DNA of 64,000 nucleotides from an uncultured Flavobacteriaceae bacterium (GCA_947501845.1 CANMXP010000010.1:1-64000), one strand, 5' to 3'; counted from the stretch's first letter, positions 41,385 to 51,561 are shown. Numbers and translations: made by a program. The notes: generated by a model from the letters alone, not told the origin.

Positions 41385-43064
41385 ATGAAGAAAACTTATT
41401 TAAATATAAAAGAATTAATAATTAATAATCAAGAATTAAGACGACCCTATCTTTTTGATAAGCGTATCTTGTCTTTTCTTTTTGTTCTTATGTCTTTTTT
41501 CTCTTTCGGTCAGGTTACCTCAGCCGTCGATTCTACATCTATAAAAATAGGCGAACAAATAACCTATCATATTCAAGTTGAAGCTGACACAACAAGTTTG
41601 GTGGTTTTCCCTGAAGGACAGACATTTTCGCCTTTAGAAATGATTGAATCTTATGAAATTGACACTTTAAAAAAGAACGACAAGTACAATCTTGTTAAAA
41701 AATATGGCCTAACGCAATTTGATTCAGGAGCCTATACCATTCCAAGGCAAAAAATAATTATTGGTGATAAAACGTTCTTTACCGATTCTTTAAAAGTTGA
41801 AGTTAACAATATCGTTGTCGATACTACAAAACAAGGACTTTACGATATTAAACCCATTATTGAGGTTAAAAAACCTTTAAGCAACTGGTGGAAATATGCT
41901 TTGCTTGCACTTTTAATTATTGGTATCATAGCATTTTTATTGTTTTGGTTTATTTGGAGAAAAAAGCCATTAACCGAAGAAGAAGAAATTGCATTACTCC
42001 CACCATACGACAGAGCAAAATTGGCGCTTAAAAAATTAGACGAAAGTCACTACCTAGAGCATGCAGAGATAAAAGAATACTATTCAGAATTAACAGGCAT
42101 CATCAGAAAATATTTAGATGAGAAAGTATACGACCATTCTTTAGAAAGCACAACCGATGAGCTTATTAACAGACTCCGATTGCTTAAAGAAGGCAACCAG
42201 ATTGATTTAAGCCCTGAGACCATTAAAAACATTGAAAGTATATTAAAACGAGCCGATTTAGTAAAATTTGCTAAATCGGCACCAGATATAGCATTGGCCG
42301 AATTAGATCGAAATACGATTGACAGCGAAATTGATCATGTAAAAGAAGTATTACCAGAACCAACAGAGGAAGAAAAACTTTTAGATGAAAAATACAGAGA
42401 AGAATTAGAACGTAAAAAGACACGAAAGAAAATTATTCTAACAGTAGCAATAAGCCTGTTTTTGTTAATAGCTACTTTTGTGGGCTTTTCAATAAAATAT
42501 GGTTTCAATTACGTAAAGGACACGATTATTGGTCACGATAGCATTGAGCTTTTGGAAGGTGATTGGGTAACCAGTGAATATGGGTTTCCTCCTATAACCA
42601 TGTCAACACCAAAAGTGCTAAAAAGAATGGATGCTGGCATACCAGAAGAACTAGCACAACAAGTTGATATGACTATGTTTGGCTATGGTAGTTTAATTGA
42701 CAAGTTTAATATTACGGTTGCCACCTCCAGATATAAAAATTTAGGTGAAAATAAAATAGATTTAAAACAATCTATAGAAGGAAACTTTAAAACGCTTGAA
42801 GCTACTGGCGCTAAAAACATAATTACTAAGAATGAAGAATTTGCCACTCCTAACGGTGCCGAAGGGCTAAAAGTTTATGGTACTTTAGATATTCCAGTAC
42901 CCAATTCGGATAAATTTGAAAAAGGGAAGTACGTTATTTTAGCGTTTACATCAGAAAATGTGGTACAACAAGTACTCCTTTTCTGGAAAGAAAGTGATGT
43001 TTATGCAGATAAAATTGTTGAGCGAATTTTAAATTCAATAGAACTTAAAAAAGCAGAAGAATAA
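41385..43064 (+). CDS. Bat-operon membrane protein (DUF4381/BatD-like)
   Basis: 559 residues. Signal peptide or first membrane segment near residues 25-43 (FDKRILSFLFVLMSFFSFGQ), then a beta domain (SIKIGEQITYHIQVEADTTSLVVFPEG ... YGLTQFDSGAYTIP). A transmembrane helix at about 170-190 and a helical stretch (PPYDRAKLALKKLDESHYLEHAEIKEYYSELTGIIRKYL) like DUF4381/BatD C-termini come next. A second helix lies at about 345-368. The last 180 residues (LLEGDWVTSEYGFPPITMSTP) are a domain I do not recognise. It sits between DUF58 and batA and overlaps batA by 1 bp. Presumed envelope partner of the Bat VWA proteins. Confidence 0.75.
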   Translation: MKKTYLNIKELIINNQELRRPYLFDKRILSFLFVLMSFFSFGQVTSAVDSTSIKIGEQITYHIQVEADTTSLVVFPEGQTFSPLEMIESYEIDTLKKNDKYNLVKKYGLTQFDSGAYTIPRQKIIIGDKTFFTDSLKVEVNNIVVDTTKQGLYDIKPIIEVKKPLSNWWKYALLALLIIGIIAFLLFWFIWRKKPLTEEEEIALLPPYDRAKLALKKLDESHYLEHAEIKEYYSELTGIIRKYLDEKVYDHSLESTTDELINRLRLLKEGNQIDLSPETIKNIESILKRADLVKFAKSAPDIALAELDRNTIDSEIDHVKEVLPEPTEEEKLLDEKYREELERKKTRKKIILTVAISLFLLIATFVGFSIKYGFNYVKDTIIGHDSIELLEGDWVTSEYGFPPITMSTPKVLKRMDAGIPEELAQQVDMTMFGYGSLIDKFNITVATSRYKNLGENKIDLKQSIEGNFKTLEATGAKNIITKNEEFATPNGAEGLKVYGTLDIPVPNSDKFEKGKYVILAFTSENVVQQVLLFWKESDVYADKIVERILNSIELKKAEE

Positions 43065-44068
43065 TGTTTGAGGGAATCGAATTTTTAAATAAAGAATTTT
43101 TCTGGTTGTTATTGGCGCTACCATTAACTATACTATGGTATATCTTTAAACACAAAAAACAAACTGCAGAACTCAAAATATCAAGTTTAAAGGGTTTTAA
43201 GATTACACATTCTTGGTTGCCCAAGTTGAAGCACTTTTTATTTGCTTTACGCATGGTAGCATTGGCTTTATTAATTACAGCCTTAGCAAGACCCCAAACG
43301 GTAGATGTCTCTACAAAAACAAAAACCACTAGAGGTATAGATATTGTTATGGCTATTGATGTCTCTGCAAGTATGCTGGCTAAAGATTTATCGCCAAATA
43401 GATTGGAAGCCCTTAAAAAAGTAGCAGCAGAATTTATTAAAGGTAGACCAAACGATAGAATTGGCTTGGTAGAATATGCTGGAGAAAGTTATACAAAAAC
43501 ACCAATAACAAGCGATAAAGCCATCGTAATACGCTCTTTAAAAAGCATAAAGTACAATAATATTATTGAGGGCGGAACGGCTATAGGAATGGGCTTGGCC
43601 ACAGCTGTAAACCGATTGAAAGATAGTAAAGCGACAAGTAAAGTTATTATTTTACTAACCGATGGGGTTAACAACTCGGGGTTTATAGATCCTAAAATAG
43701 CTAGTGAATTGGCAGTTGAATACGATATAAAAACATATACCATTGGGTTAGGAACTAACGGTATGGCATTATCTCCTGTTGGAATTCTTTCTAATGGAGC
43801 ATTTCAATACGGACGCATTCAAGTAGAGATTGACGAAGAATTGTTAAAAGAAATTGCCAATGTTACAGGTGGTAAATATTTTAGAGCTACTAACAATAGA
43901 AAGCTAGAAGAAATTTATGACGAAATTAATAAATTGGAAAAAACAGAAATAGAGGAATTTAAGTTTTATAATTATGAGGAGAAGTATCGTTCGTTAGTAC
44001 TATTTGCTGGATTATTCCTCCTTATAGAATTACTGTTACGCTTCACAGTTTTTAGAAGTTTTGTTTAG
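43064..44068 (+). CDS. batA: VWA domain membrane protein BatA
   Basis: 334 residues. N-terminal membrane helices (about 12-28 and 58-76), a VWA domain with MIDAS Asp99-x-Ser101-x-Ser103 (IDVSASM), PITSDKAIV, LLTDGVNNSG, and a C-terminal membrane helix. Bat proteins (Bacteroides aerotolerance) are linked to stress tolerance, though the direct role is unsettled. TAATG overlap with the preceding gene. Confidence 0.92.
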   Translation: MFEGIEFLNKEFFWLLLALPLTILWYIFKHKKQTAELKISSLKGFKITHSWLPKLKHFLFALRMVALALLITALARPQTVDVSTKTKTTRGIDIVMAIDVSASMLAKDLSPNRLEALKKVAAEFIKGRPNDRIGLVEYAGESYTKTPITSDKAIVIRSLKSIKYNNIIEGGTAIGMGLATAVNRLKDSKATSKVIILLTDGVNNSGFIDPKIASELAVEYDIKTYTIGLGTNGMALSPVGILSNGAFQYGRIQVEIDEELLKEIANVTGGKYFRATNNRKLEEIYDEINKLEKTEIEEFKFYNYEEKYRSLVLFAGLFLLIELLLRFTVFRSFV

Positions 44069-44093
44069 TTTAAATGTTGGAATTTAGAAGAAA

Positions 44094-45131
44094 ATGTATC
44101 AATTAGAAGAGAAAATATGGTTTTGGGCATTAGGTATTATTCCAGTAATAATACTATTCTTTTTGGTGCTTCAGTTTTGGAAATATAAAGCACAAAATAA
44201 ATTTGCTGACAAAAAACTCCTTAAAAAACTAAGCCCCAATACATCCCTGTTTAAATCAATTTTAAAGATCGCTGTTCTAAGTTTAGCCTTTGCTTGTTTA
44301 GCAATAGCATTAGTCAATCCTAAAATAGGCACAAAATTAGAAACGGTTAAACGAGAAGGCGTTGATATTGTTTTTGCTGTCGATGTTTCTAAAAGTATGC
44401 TGGCAGAGGATATAGCTCCAAATAGATTAGAAAAATCGAAACAGCTCGTCACACAAATTATAAATAATTTGGCAAGTGACCGTATTGGTATTATAGCGTA
44501 TGCAGGGAAAGCATTTCCGCAATTACCTATAACAACAGATTATGCATCGGCCAAAATGTTTTTACAAAGCATGAATACCGATATGCTGTCATCACAGGGA
44601 ACCGCTATAAACGAAGCTATTAAACTAGCAAAAACGTATTTTGATGATGAAGAACAAACCAATCGAGTACTTGTTATCATCTCAGATGGTGAAGACCATA
44701 GTGAAGAAGCAGCAGCTATAGCAGAGGAAGCTAATGAAGAAGGTATTCGAATATTCACGATAGGCGTTGGCGATATAAAAGGAGGCCCTATTCCAGAAAA
44801 GCGAAATGGCATTGTTTTAAACTATAAAAAAAATAATCAGGGAGAAACCGTTATCACACGTTTAAATGAAGAAACCCTTAAAGCAATTGCAGAAGAAGCC
44901 AATGGGGCTTATATAAACGGAAAAAACACAAACGATGTTGTAGAAAATATTCGTGAGATTTTAAACAGCATGGATAAAACAGAATTTGAAGCCAAACAGT
45001 TTGCCGATTTTAAAGATCAATTTCAATGGTTTTTAGGCTTCGGTATTTTCTTTTTGCTTATAGATATTTTCCTGTTGGAAAGAAAAACAGCCTGGTTAAA
45101 GAAATTAAATTTATTCAATGAAAACCTTTAA
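44094..45131 (+). CDS. batB: VWA domain membrane protein BatB
   Basis: 345 residues with the same layout as BatA: membrane helices at about 9-28 and 56-75, VWA domain with MIDAS Asp97-x-Ser99-x-Ser101 (VDVSKSM), LVIISDGEDHSEEA, and a final helix (FLGFGIFFLLIDIFLL). It starts 25 bp after batA. The second VWA protein of the operon; probably forms a membrane complex with BatA. Confidence 0.92.
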   Translation: MYQLEEKIWFWALGIIPVIILFFLVLQFWKYKAQNKFADKKLLKKLSPNTSLFKSILKIAVLSLAFACLAIALVNPKIGTKLETVKREGVDIVFAVDVSKSMLAEDIAPNRLEKSKQLVTQIINNLASDRIGIIAYAGKAFPQLPITTDYASAKMFLQSMNTDMLSSQGTAINEAIKLAKTYFDDEEQTNRVLVIISDGEDHSEEAAAIAEEANEEGIRIFTIGVGDIKGGPIPEKRNGIVLNYKKNNQGETVITRLNEETLKAIAEEANGAYINGKNTNDVVENIREILNSMDKTEFEAKQFADFKDQFQWFLGFGIFFLLIDIFLLERKTAWLKKLNLFNENL

Positions 45132-45218
45132 AGCAAAAAATTAAATAAGTTGATTTAAAACTTTTATAAATTTTTTAACGAACAAAAATTTAAGGTTTTC
45201 TATCTTAGAAATAAAAAA

Positions 45219-46067
45219 ATGAAGCATATAGTATTAATTTTATTAACGTGTATGGTCTCCATGTCTTTTGGCCAAGAAGATAAGGAGCAACAATTAGCAC
45301 TAAAAAAAGCTAATGGCTATGTTTATGAAGGAAATAGTTTGATAAATGAAGACGATTTTGTTTCGGGAGAAATGGCATACAGACAGGCCATTTCTAAACA
45401 ACCAAATACCGTAGCTGGAATCTATAATTTAGGGAATGCCTACTACAAAAAAGGCAACTATGAAGAAGCGTTATACCGCCATGAACAGGCAGCGAAAGCA
45501 ACCACTTCTAAGTCAGAAAAACATAAAGCCTATCACAACATTGGTAATATTTTAATGCAAAATAAAAAATGTAAGGAAGCCGTTGAAGCTTTTAAAAATG
45601 CTTTGAGAAACGACCCTACAGATGATGAAACGCGTTATAATTTAGGCTTGGCAAAGATTTGTGCCGAAGAACAGAAAGATCAGCAAGACGAAAATAAAGA
45701 CGATCAAAACAAGGACGAGAACAAAGAGGATCAAGACAAGAAAGATAACGAAGACAAAAAAGATAAAGAAAACAAGGAGGGCGACGACAAAGAAGATAAA
45801 AAGGATAAAGGCGACGAGGATAAAAAGGAAGGTGAAGATGAAAAGGATGACGAAGGAAAGCCTAAAGACGAAAAAAAGGATAAAGGCAAAGGTGATGATG
45901 ACAAGAAGAAAGAACAACAAAAGCCTAAACCTCAACCTGGACAAATGTCACCACAACAAATAAAGAATTTACTGGAAGCCATGAACAATCAAGAACAAAA
46001 AGTTCAGGAAAAAATGAATGCAGTAAAAGAAAAAGGCGTAAAAATAAAAACTGAAAAAGACTGGTAA
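45219..46067 (+). CDS. batC: TPR protein BatC with charged low-complexity tail
   Basis: 282 residues. Signal peptide (ILLTCMVSMSFGQ), TPR repeats (residues 50-150: GIYNLGNAYYKKGNYEEALYRHEQA, KAYHNIGNILMQNKKCKEAVEAF), then about 85 residues almost entirely Lys, Asp, Glu and Asn (155-240), and a PQQIKNLLEAMNNQEQKVQEKM end. TPRs suggest a protein-binding scaffold in the periplasm. The charged tail is typical for BatC. Confidence 0.9.
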   Translation: MKHIVLILLTCMVSMSFGQEDKEQQLALKKANGYVYEGNSLINEDDFVSGEMAYRQAISKQPNTVAGIYNLGNAYYKKGNYEEALYRHEQAAKATTSKSEKHKAYHNIGNILMQNKKCKEAVEAFKNALRNDPTDDETRYNLGLAKICAEEQKDQQDENKDDQNKDENKEDQDKKDNEDKKDKENKEGDDKEDKKDKGDEDKKEGEDEKDDEGKPKDEKKDKGKGDDDKKKEQQKPKPQPGQMSPQQIKNLLEAMNNQEQKVQEKMNAVKEKGVKIKTEKDW

Positions 46068-46149
46068 AAAGTGTTCAGTAGAAAAACAGTATTCAGTTAG
46101 TAATACCTTATTAAAGTTTCAAAAAACTTATAGGAATTAATAGTTTAAA

Positions 46150-47925
46150 ATGAAATTCTTAAAAAACATATCCATATTATTATTCGTACTCACGACAAGT
46201 ATTGTTGGTGCTCAGGTAAAGTTTGAAGCCAAAGTGAGCAAACAAAAATTGGGTATTAATGAACGTTTGCGTATTGACTTTGAAATGAATAAAGATGGAG
46301 ATAATTTCAATCCTCCAAGTTTTTCAAATTTTACGGTAGTAGGTGGTCCGAATCAATCTGTAAGCAACTCCTGGATTAATGGCGTGAGGACTTACAAAAA
46401 GACCTATAGTTATTTTTTAGCACCAAAAAAACGTGGCAGCTTCACTATTAAACAGGCAAGCATTACTATTGATGGAGAAACTTACAAAACATTACCCTTA
46501 AAAATTCAAGTTACAGCAGCAGTCGATAAACCAAAAGACCCAAATGATGCTAGTTATATAGCTTCAGAGAATATTCACTTAGTTGCCGAAGTTTCCAAAA
46601 CGAACCCTTACTTAAATGAAGCCATAACAGTTGTATATAAATTATATGTTTCACCTACTATAGCTGTTGACAATTGGAACGAGATTGATAGTCCGAGATA
46701 TAATGACTTCTGGAGTCAAAATATAAATACACAAGGGCAAAAAGTTCAAAATGGCACTTACAATGGCAAAGATTATCGCTTTTTAATTTTACGAAAAGCT
46801 GTATTGTATCCTCAAAAAACAGGTAAACTTAATATTGAGCCTTTAAGCCTAGACATTGCTCTAAGAGTACCCTCTAACAGACGAGATATCTTTGGAAGCC
46901 TTTTAATGACACGTGTTAACAGGACGGTTTCTGCAGGAAATAAAACTATTAACGTTAAACCTTTGCCAGAAGCAGGTAAACCAATAGATTTTGCAGGTGC
47001 TGTTGGTGATTTTAAACTAGATGTCATAGCTTCAAAAACAATATTAGATGCCTCGGAGTCATTTCAAATAAAAGTAGGCGTTAAAGGTAATGGGAACTTG
47101 AAACTTTTTAAATTGCCTAAAATATCATTACCAAGTTCTTTAGAGGTTTACGAACCCGAACATAAAGAACAGGTAAAAACAAACCTATCGGGAATGAGAG
47201 GTAGCATATCAGATAGTTACACCGTAGTACCTCAATACAAGGGTAAATATCCTATACCTAGTATTTCTTTTTCTTATTTCGATTTAAAAACTGAAACTTA
47301 TAAACGGTTATCATCCGATGAAATTGTTATTGATGTTTTAAGTGGCCCTACCAATAATGCTAGCGAAACTTCTAATGCAAATACTTTAAACAATGAGAAG
47401 CAACGTGTTGTTTTAAATAACGATCAATTTGCCTTTATTAAAACCAAGACAAATTTTATTAGTACAAAACCTATCTATTTTTTTAAAACAAATTTGTTCT
47501 GGAGTTTATTATTATTGCCGTTTTTGGCAATTCCTTTAGCTATCGTTGTCCGTAAGAAAAAAGCAAGCAGAGATGCCGATGTATACGGTAATAGAATTAG
47601 AAAAGCAGATAAGTTGGCAAAAAAATATTTAAGTAATGCCAAAAAATCACTAGGTAAAAAAGAGGCTTTTTATATTGCTTTAGAAAAAGCATTACATAAT
47701 TATTTAAAAGCGAGATTACATATTGAAACTAACGATTTAAGCAAAGACAGAATTAATAGCTTACTAAAAGAGAAGCAAGTTGATGATGAAACGATAAAAG
47801 ATTTTATCGCTATTGTAGAAAATTGTGAATTAGCGAGATATACACCCATAGATATTGTTACTATGCAGGAAGACTACGATAAAGCAGCAAAAACAATTTC
47901 TTTAATAGATAAACAAGCACGTTAA
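46150..47925 (+). CDS. batD: BatD family protein
   Basis: 591 residues. Signal peptide (ILLFVLTTSIVGAQ), several beta-sandwich repeats of the BatD type (KVSKQKLGINERLRIDFEMNKDG, SYFLAPKKRGSFTIKQASITIDG), a membrane helix near residue 450 (LFWSLLLLPFLAIPLAIVV), and a cytoplasmic helical tail (YIALEKALHNYLKARLHIETNDLSKDRI). Presumed oxygen/stress-tolerance complex member. Preceded by an 82-bp gap, with batE 1 bp downstream. Confidence 0.92.
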   Translation: MKFLKNISILLFVLTTSIVGAQVKFEAKVSKQKLGINERLRIDFEMNKDGDNFNPPSFSNFTVVGGPNQSVSNSWINGVRTYKKTYSYFLAPKKRGSFTIKQASITIDGETYKTLPLKIQVTAAVDKPKDPNDASYIASENIHLVAEVSKTNPYLNEAITVVYKLYVSPTIAVDNWNEIDSPRYNDFWSQNINTQGQKVQNGTYNGKDYRFLILRKAVLYPQKTGKLNIEPLSLDIALRVPSNRRDIFGSLLMTRVNRTVSAGNKTINVKPLPEAGKPIDFAGAVGDFKLDVIASKTILDASESFQIKVGVKGNGNLKLFKLPKISLPSSLEVYEPEHKEQVKTNLSGMRGSISDSYTVVPQYKGKYPIPSISFSYFDLKTETYKRLSSDEIVIDVLSGPTNNASETSNANTLNNEKQRVVLNNDQFAFIKTKTNFISTKPIYFFKTNLFWSLLLLPFLAIPLAIVVRKKKASRDADVYGNRIRKADKLAKKYLSNAKKSLGKKEAFYIALEKALHNYLKARLHIETNDLSKDRINSLLKEKQVDDETIKDFIAIVENCELARYTPIDIVTMQEDYDKAAKTISLIDKQAR

Positions 47926-47926
47926 G

Positions 47927-48685
47927 ATGAAAAAAGTTTTTTACATAATATCGTTTTTGTTAAGCTTAACCGCTTTTTCTCAAAACCAAACATTATTTGA
48001 AAAAGCTAATGCATTGTATAACGAAGGAAAATATGCTGAAGCAATAGATACTTATAATACCATTTTAGATACCAAAAATCATTCTGCCGATCTGTATTTC
48101 AATCTGGCCAATGCACATTATAAACTAAACAATATAGCTCCCAGTATCTATTTTTATGAAAAAGCGTTACAATTAATGCCTAATGACGATGACATTAAGA
48201 ACAATTTGTCTTTTGCTCAAAATATGACCATTGATGCTATTGATGTTATTCCTGAGGCAGGATTCGCTAAACTCATAAAAAATATTACGAATGTCATGAG
48301 TTTTGATAACTGGGCAAAAACCGCTATTGGTTTGGTATTTTGTTTTGTTGTTTTATTCCTTATTTATTATTTTGCTTATTCAACAATATACAAGCGTTTA
48401 ACTTTTATGGGAAGTGTCTTGTCTTTAATTTTATTATGTATATCGCTTGCCTTTGCATTTCATAAATATAACATAGATAAAAAAGATAATCCAGCTATTG
48501 TTTTTGTACAAGAAAGCAAGATAAGAAGTGACCCAAACTCTAAGAGTGAAGAATCCTTTAGATTACACGAAGGCACCAAAATACAAGTATTGGAATCTTA
48601 TAACAATTGGAAAAAAATTAAACTCTCCGATGGTAAAATGGGTTGGGTAAAATCAGAAGATATTAAACTGTTGAATAATATTTAA
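47927..48685 (+). CDS. batE: BatE: TPR and SH3-like protein
   Basis: 252 residues. Signal peptide (FLLSLTAFSQ), two TPRs (ALYNEGKYAEAIDTYNTIL, LYFNLANAHYKLNNIAPSIYFYEKALQ), two membrane helices (about 130-175), and a C-terminal bacterial SH3 domain (VFVQESKIRSDPNSKSEESFRLHEGTKIQVLESYNNWKKIKLSDGKMGWVKSEDI). The last gene of the bat operon and a typical architecture. Confidence 0.9.
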   Translation: MKKVFYIISFLLSLTAFSQNQTLFEKANALYNEGKYAEAIDTYNTILDTKNHSADLYFNLANAHYKLNNIAPSIYFYEKALQLMPNDDDIKNNLSFAQNMTIDAIDVIPEAGFAKLIKNITNVMSFDNWAKTAIGLVFCFVVLFLIYYFAYSTIYKRLTFMGSVLSLILLCISLAFAFHKYNIDKKDNPAIVFVQESKIRSDPNSKSEESFRLHEGTKIQVLESYNNWKKIKLSDGKMGWVKSEDIKLLNNI

Positions 48686-48737
48686 TCTTTCTTTAACAAA
48701 AAATAATATATATTTGTTTTTTAAAATTTTCAACAGA

Positions 48738-49037
48738 ATGTCTAGAAATATTATTTCTATTTGCTTTTCAATAATTTTTGTAGTGTTTTTAACGGCGCCA
48801 ACAATTATTATTATTGTAGACGATTCTGTTGATATCTCTTTCTTTTTTGATTCATCTGAAGAAGAGGAAAAAGGCAGTAAAAAAGACAAAGATGTTGAAC
48901 TTTTGTTTTTTGACCTTACCGTAAGCGAAATGGATTTTGCTTCAAACGAAACAGAAAACGACTTAGAGTATTACTTTAAAAATTACCCTAAGCCTCATTT
49001 AAATCTTATTTCTCCTCCTCCAGAATTACACATATAG
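48738..49037 (+). CDS. Small membrane protein of unknown function
   Basis: 100 residues from the ATG at 48738; an ATG at 48714 is possible (108 residues). One hydrophobic segment (ISICFSIIFVVFLTAPTIIIIV), then FFFDSSEEEEKGSKKDKDVELLFF and a Pro-rich end. No known domain. It lies between batE and a SulP gene on the same strand. Codon use and a clear membrane/acidic layout favour a real gene. Confidence 0.65.
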   Translation: MSRNIISICFSIIFVVFLTAPTIIIIVDDSVDISFFFDSSEEEEKGSKKDKDVELLFFDLTVSEMDFASNETENDLEYYFKNYPKPHLNLISPPPELHI

Positions 49038-49124
49038 TAATTCTAAATATTATTAGGCTTTTTAGCCATTATTTTAACTTAACCGCTCTTTAATTTTCAT
49101 TAAGGGGTAAAATTTTATTATTTT

Positions 49125-50687
49125 ATGTTTAAAACTATTAAGAATGACTTGCCAGCGAGTATAGTCGTGTTTTTTGTTGCACTACCATTATGTTTAGGAA
49201 TTGCATTAGCAAGTGGAGCACCACTTTTCTCAGGGTTAATTGCAGGTATTATTGGAGGTGTTGTCGTAGGTATTTTAAGTGGGTCACAAATTGGAGTAAG
49301 TGGCCCCGCAGCTGGATTAGCAGCTATCGTTTTAACTTCAATTGGAGCGCTTGGCGGCTTTGAAAACTTTTTAGTAGCCGTAGTATTAGGAGGTGTTATT
49401 CAAATAATGTTTGGTGTATTAAAAGCAGGAGTTATCGGTTATTACTTCCCGTCTTCAGTAATTAAAGGGATGTTAACAGGTATTGGTATCATAATTATTC
49501 TTAAACAGATCCCTTACTTTTTAGGCTACGTTTCAGGAAAAGGAGAAGGTACCTTTGAGCAAATTTTTAATTCTTTATCCAATATTAATTTAGGTAGTAC
49601 TATAATAGCGATAATTGGTTTAGGGATATTAATTCTTTGGAATAATGTACTTTCTAAAAAAGGCAGAATTTTTCAGTTAATACAAGGACCTTTAGTAGCA
49701 GTTGTTGTAGGTATTATTTTTTATTCGCTTTTTGGTACTTCAGATAGCTTAGCAATTAATGAAAAAAGTTTGGTAAGTGTGCCAATCCCGTCAGATGTAT
49801 CTTCTTTCCTTGGTCAGTTCACATTCCCTAATTTTGGGGTGATTTTAGAAGGAGATGTTTGGATTACGGCATTCACAATTGCATTAGTAGCAAGTTTAGA
49901 AACCTTATTATGCGTGGAGGCTACAGATAAAATAGACCCCCTTAAAAGAGTAACACCAACTAATAGAGAGCTGCTAGCACAAGGAACAGGTAATATCCTT
50001 TCTGGCTTAATAGGTGGTTTACCTATAACTCAAGTAATTGTAAGAAGTTCTGCGAATATTCAATCTGGAGGTAAATCGAAACTTTCAGCAATTATTCATG
50101 GTTTCTTTTTAATTATTTCAGTAATCGCTATACCAAAGCTACTTAACCTTATCCCACTGTCTGTACTAGCCGCTGTTTTATTAATAGTTGGTTACAAACT
50201 AGCCAAACCATCATTGTTTAAAAAGATGTATGAGTTGGGCTGGAAACAGTTTATTCCTTTTACAGTAACAGTTCTAGGTATTGTATTTATTGATTTATTA
50301 TATGGAATAGGATTAGGATTAACTGTCGGAATTATTGTTATTTTATTGAAAAGCTATCAAAACTCTCATTTCCTTCATATTGAAGATAAAAGTAACGGTA
50401 AGCACAAAATAAAAATGTCTCTGGCAGAAGAAGTAACATTTTTTAATAAAGGAGCTATTTTAAAGGAGCTTGATAGCTTACCAAGAGATACTTATTTAGA
50501 ATTGAACCTTATTAAAACCCGATTTTTAGATAATGATATTATTGAAATATTAGAAGATTTTGCATTTAAAGCAAAAGAGCGAAATATTGATATAAAATTA
50601 GTCTCTAAAAGAGGAACTGTTGAAAACCCTGATAGTTTTATTGAATTCTTTAAAACAAGACCAAAATCTAATTTAAGTTTAAGTTAA
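49125..50687 (+). CDS. SulP family anion transporter
   Basis: 520 residues. About ten to twelve membrane segments with SulP features: PASIVVFFVALPLCLGIALASGAP, SGPAAGLAAIV, VEATDKIDPLKRVTPTNRELLAQGTGNILSGLIGGLPITQVIVRSSANIQSGGKSKLSAI. A C-terminal STAS-like domain (LAEEVTFFNKGAILKELDSLPRDTYLELNLIKTRFLDND) lies near 425-500. SulP members carry sulfate, bicarbonate or other anions. Linkage to a carbonic anhydrase four genes on favours bicarbonate. The substrate is inferred. Confidence 0.88.
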   Translation: MFKTIKNDLPASIVVFFVALPLCLGIALASGAPLFSGLIAGIIGGVVVGILSGSQIGVSGPAAGLAAIVLTSIGALGGFENFLVAVVLGGVIQIMFGVLKAGVIGYYFPSSVIKGMLTGIGIIIILKQIPYFLGYVSGKGEGTFEQIFNSLSNINLGSTIIAIIGLGILILWNNVLSKKGRIFQLIQGPLVAVVVGIIFYSLFGTSDSLAINEKSLVSVPIPSDVSSFLGQFTFPNFGVILEGDVWITAFTIALVASLETLLCVEATDKIDPLKRVTPTNRELLAQGTGNILSGLIGGLPITQVIVRSSANIQSGGKSKLSAIIHGFFLIISVIAIPKLLNLIPLSVLAAVLLIVGYKLAKPSLFKKMYELGWKQFIPFTVTVLGIVFIDLLYGIGLGLTVGIIVILLKSYQNSHFLHIEDKSNGKHKIKMSLAEEVTFFNKGAILKELDSLPRDTYLELNLIKTRFLDNDIIEILEDFAFKAKERNIDIKLVSKRGTVENPDSFIEFFKTRPKSNLSLS

Positions 50688-50698
50688 AATTAAAACTT

Positions 50699-51499
50699 AT
50701 GAAAAGCAATAGATATAAAATATTAGTACTTTCAGATTTAAAGGATAGTTCTGATACCATTATGAAAACTACTGCCAATTTAGCTAAAATGATTGGTGGA
50801 GGTATTGACCTTTTACATATAAGAAAACCTGTTGACATTGTTGAAAGTGATAACCAGTTATCTTCTATGCGTGCTATAAATAGAGATTATATTGCTAGTA
50901 AAGATCATATTAAAAGTATTATAAAATCTATTGATAAAGAGTTAAACATAAACTACAGCTTAATTTATGGTAATGTGAAGCAAGAAATAGAAGAACATAT
51001 ACAGAATACCAATCCAGATATTATAGTTTTAGGCAAAAAGAGATTTAACGCCTTAAAACTTTCTGGAGACAGAGTGACTAAGTTTGTTCTAAAAAAATAT
51101 AAAGGCATTGTGCTTATTGCTTCAAACGACACTATTTTAAAGCCTAATGAGAGCTTATCTTTAGGAGTTTTTAATGGTTTTGAACATTCGACCAATGAAG
51201 AGTTAGCAAAAAGCTTAATGGCTTATACACAAAAGCCTATAAAATCATTTAAAATTCAGAAATCTTCTGAAGCTTCAAAAAAAGATGACAATAATGATGT
51301 GCTAAAAGACACCGTTGAATATGTTTTTGAATCAAATGGTAATGCAATTAACAATCTATCTAATTATGTATCAAAAAACAACATAGACTTATTATGCATT
51401 AACAGAGAAATAGAAGCTTCTAAAAAAAACAAGTTATCATCTTCTAATTTAACTAATATTATAAAGAAGCTTAATGTTTCGCTGTTACTTACAGATTAG
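50699..51499 (+). CDS. Universal stress protein family protein
   Basis: 266 residues, tandem UspA-like. KILVLSDLKDSSDTIMKTTANLAKMIGGGIDLLHI begins the first domain, and NPDIIVLGKKRF ... FVLKKYKGIVLIA ends it. The second domain is degenerate. The nucleotide-binding GxxGx9G motif is not visible, so it may not bind ATP. It is sandwiched between two SulP-linked genes, as small Usp genes often are near SulP transporters, and may regulate transport. Confidence 0.75.
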   Translation: MKSNRYKILVLSDLKDSSDTIMKTTANLAKMIGGGIDLLHIRKPVDIVESDNQLSSMRAINRDYIASKDHIKSIIKSIDKELNINYSLIYGNVKQEIEEHIQNTNPDIIVLGKKRFNALKLSGDRVTKFVLKKYKGIVLIASNDTILKPNESLSLGVFNGFEHSTNEELAKSLMAYTQKPIKSFKIQKSSEASKKDDNNDVLKDTVEYVFESNGNAINNLSNYVSKNNIDLLCINREIEASKKNKLSSSNLTNIIKKLNVSLLLTD

Positions 51500-51561
51500 T
51501 GTAATTCGGTTAAGATTGTGCATTAGACAACATGTTTAAATCTCATAGAAATTATTTCAAT

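Noticed and set aside
45642-45963. 100-codon ORFs on both strands inside batC
   Set aside because: They are shadows of the Lys/Asp/Glu-rich stretch of batC.
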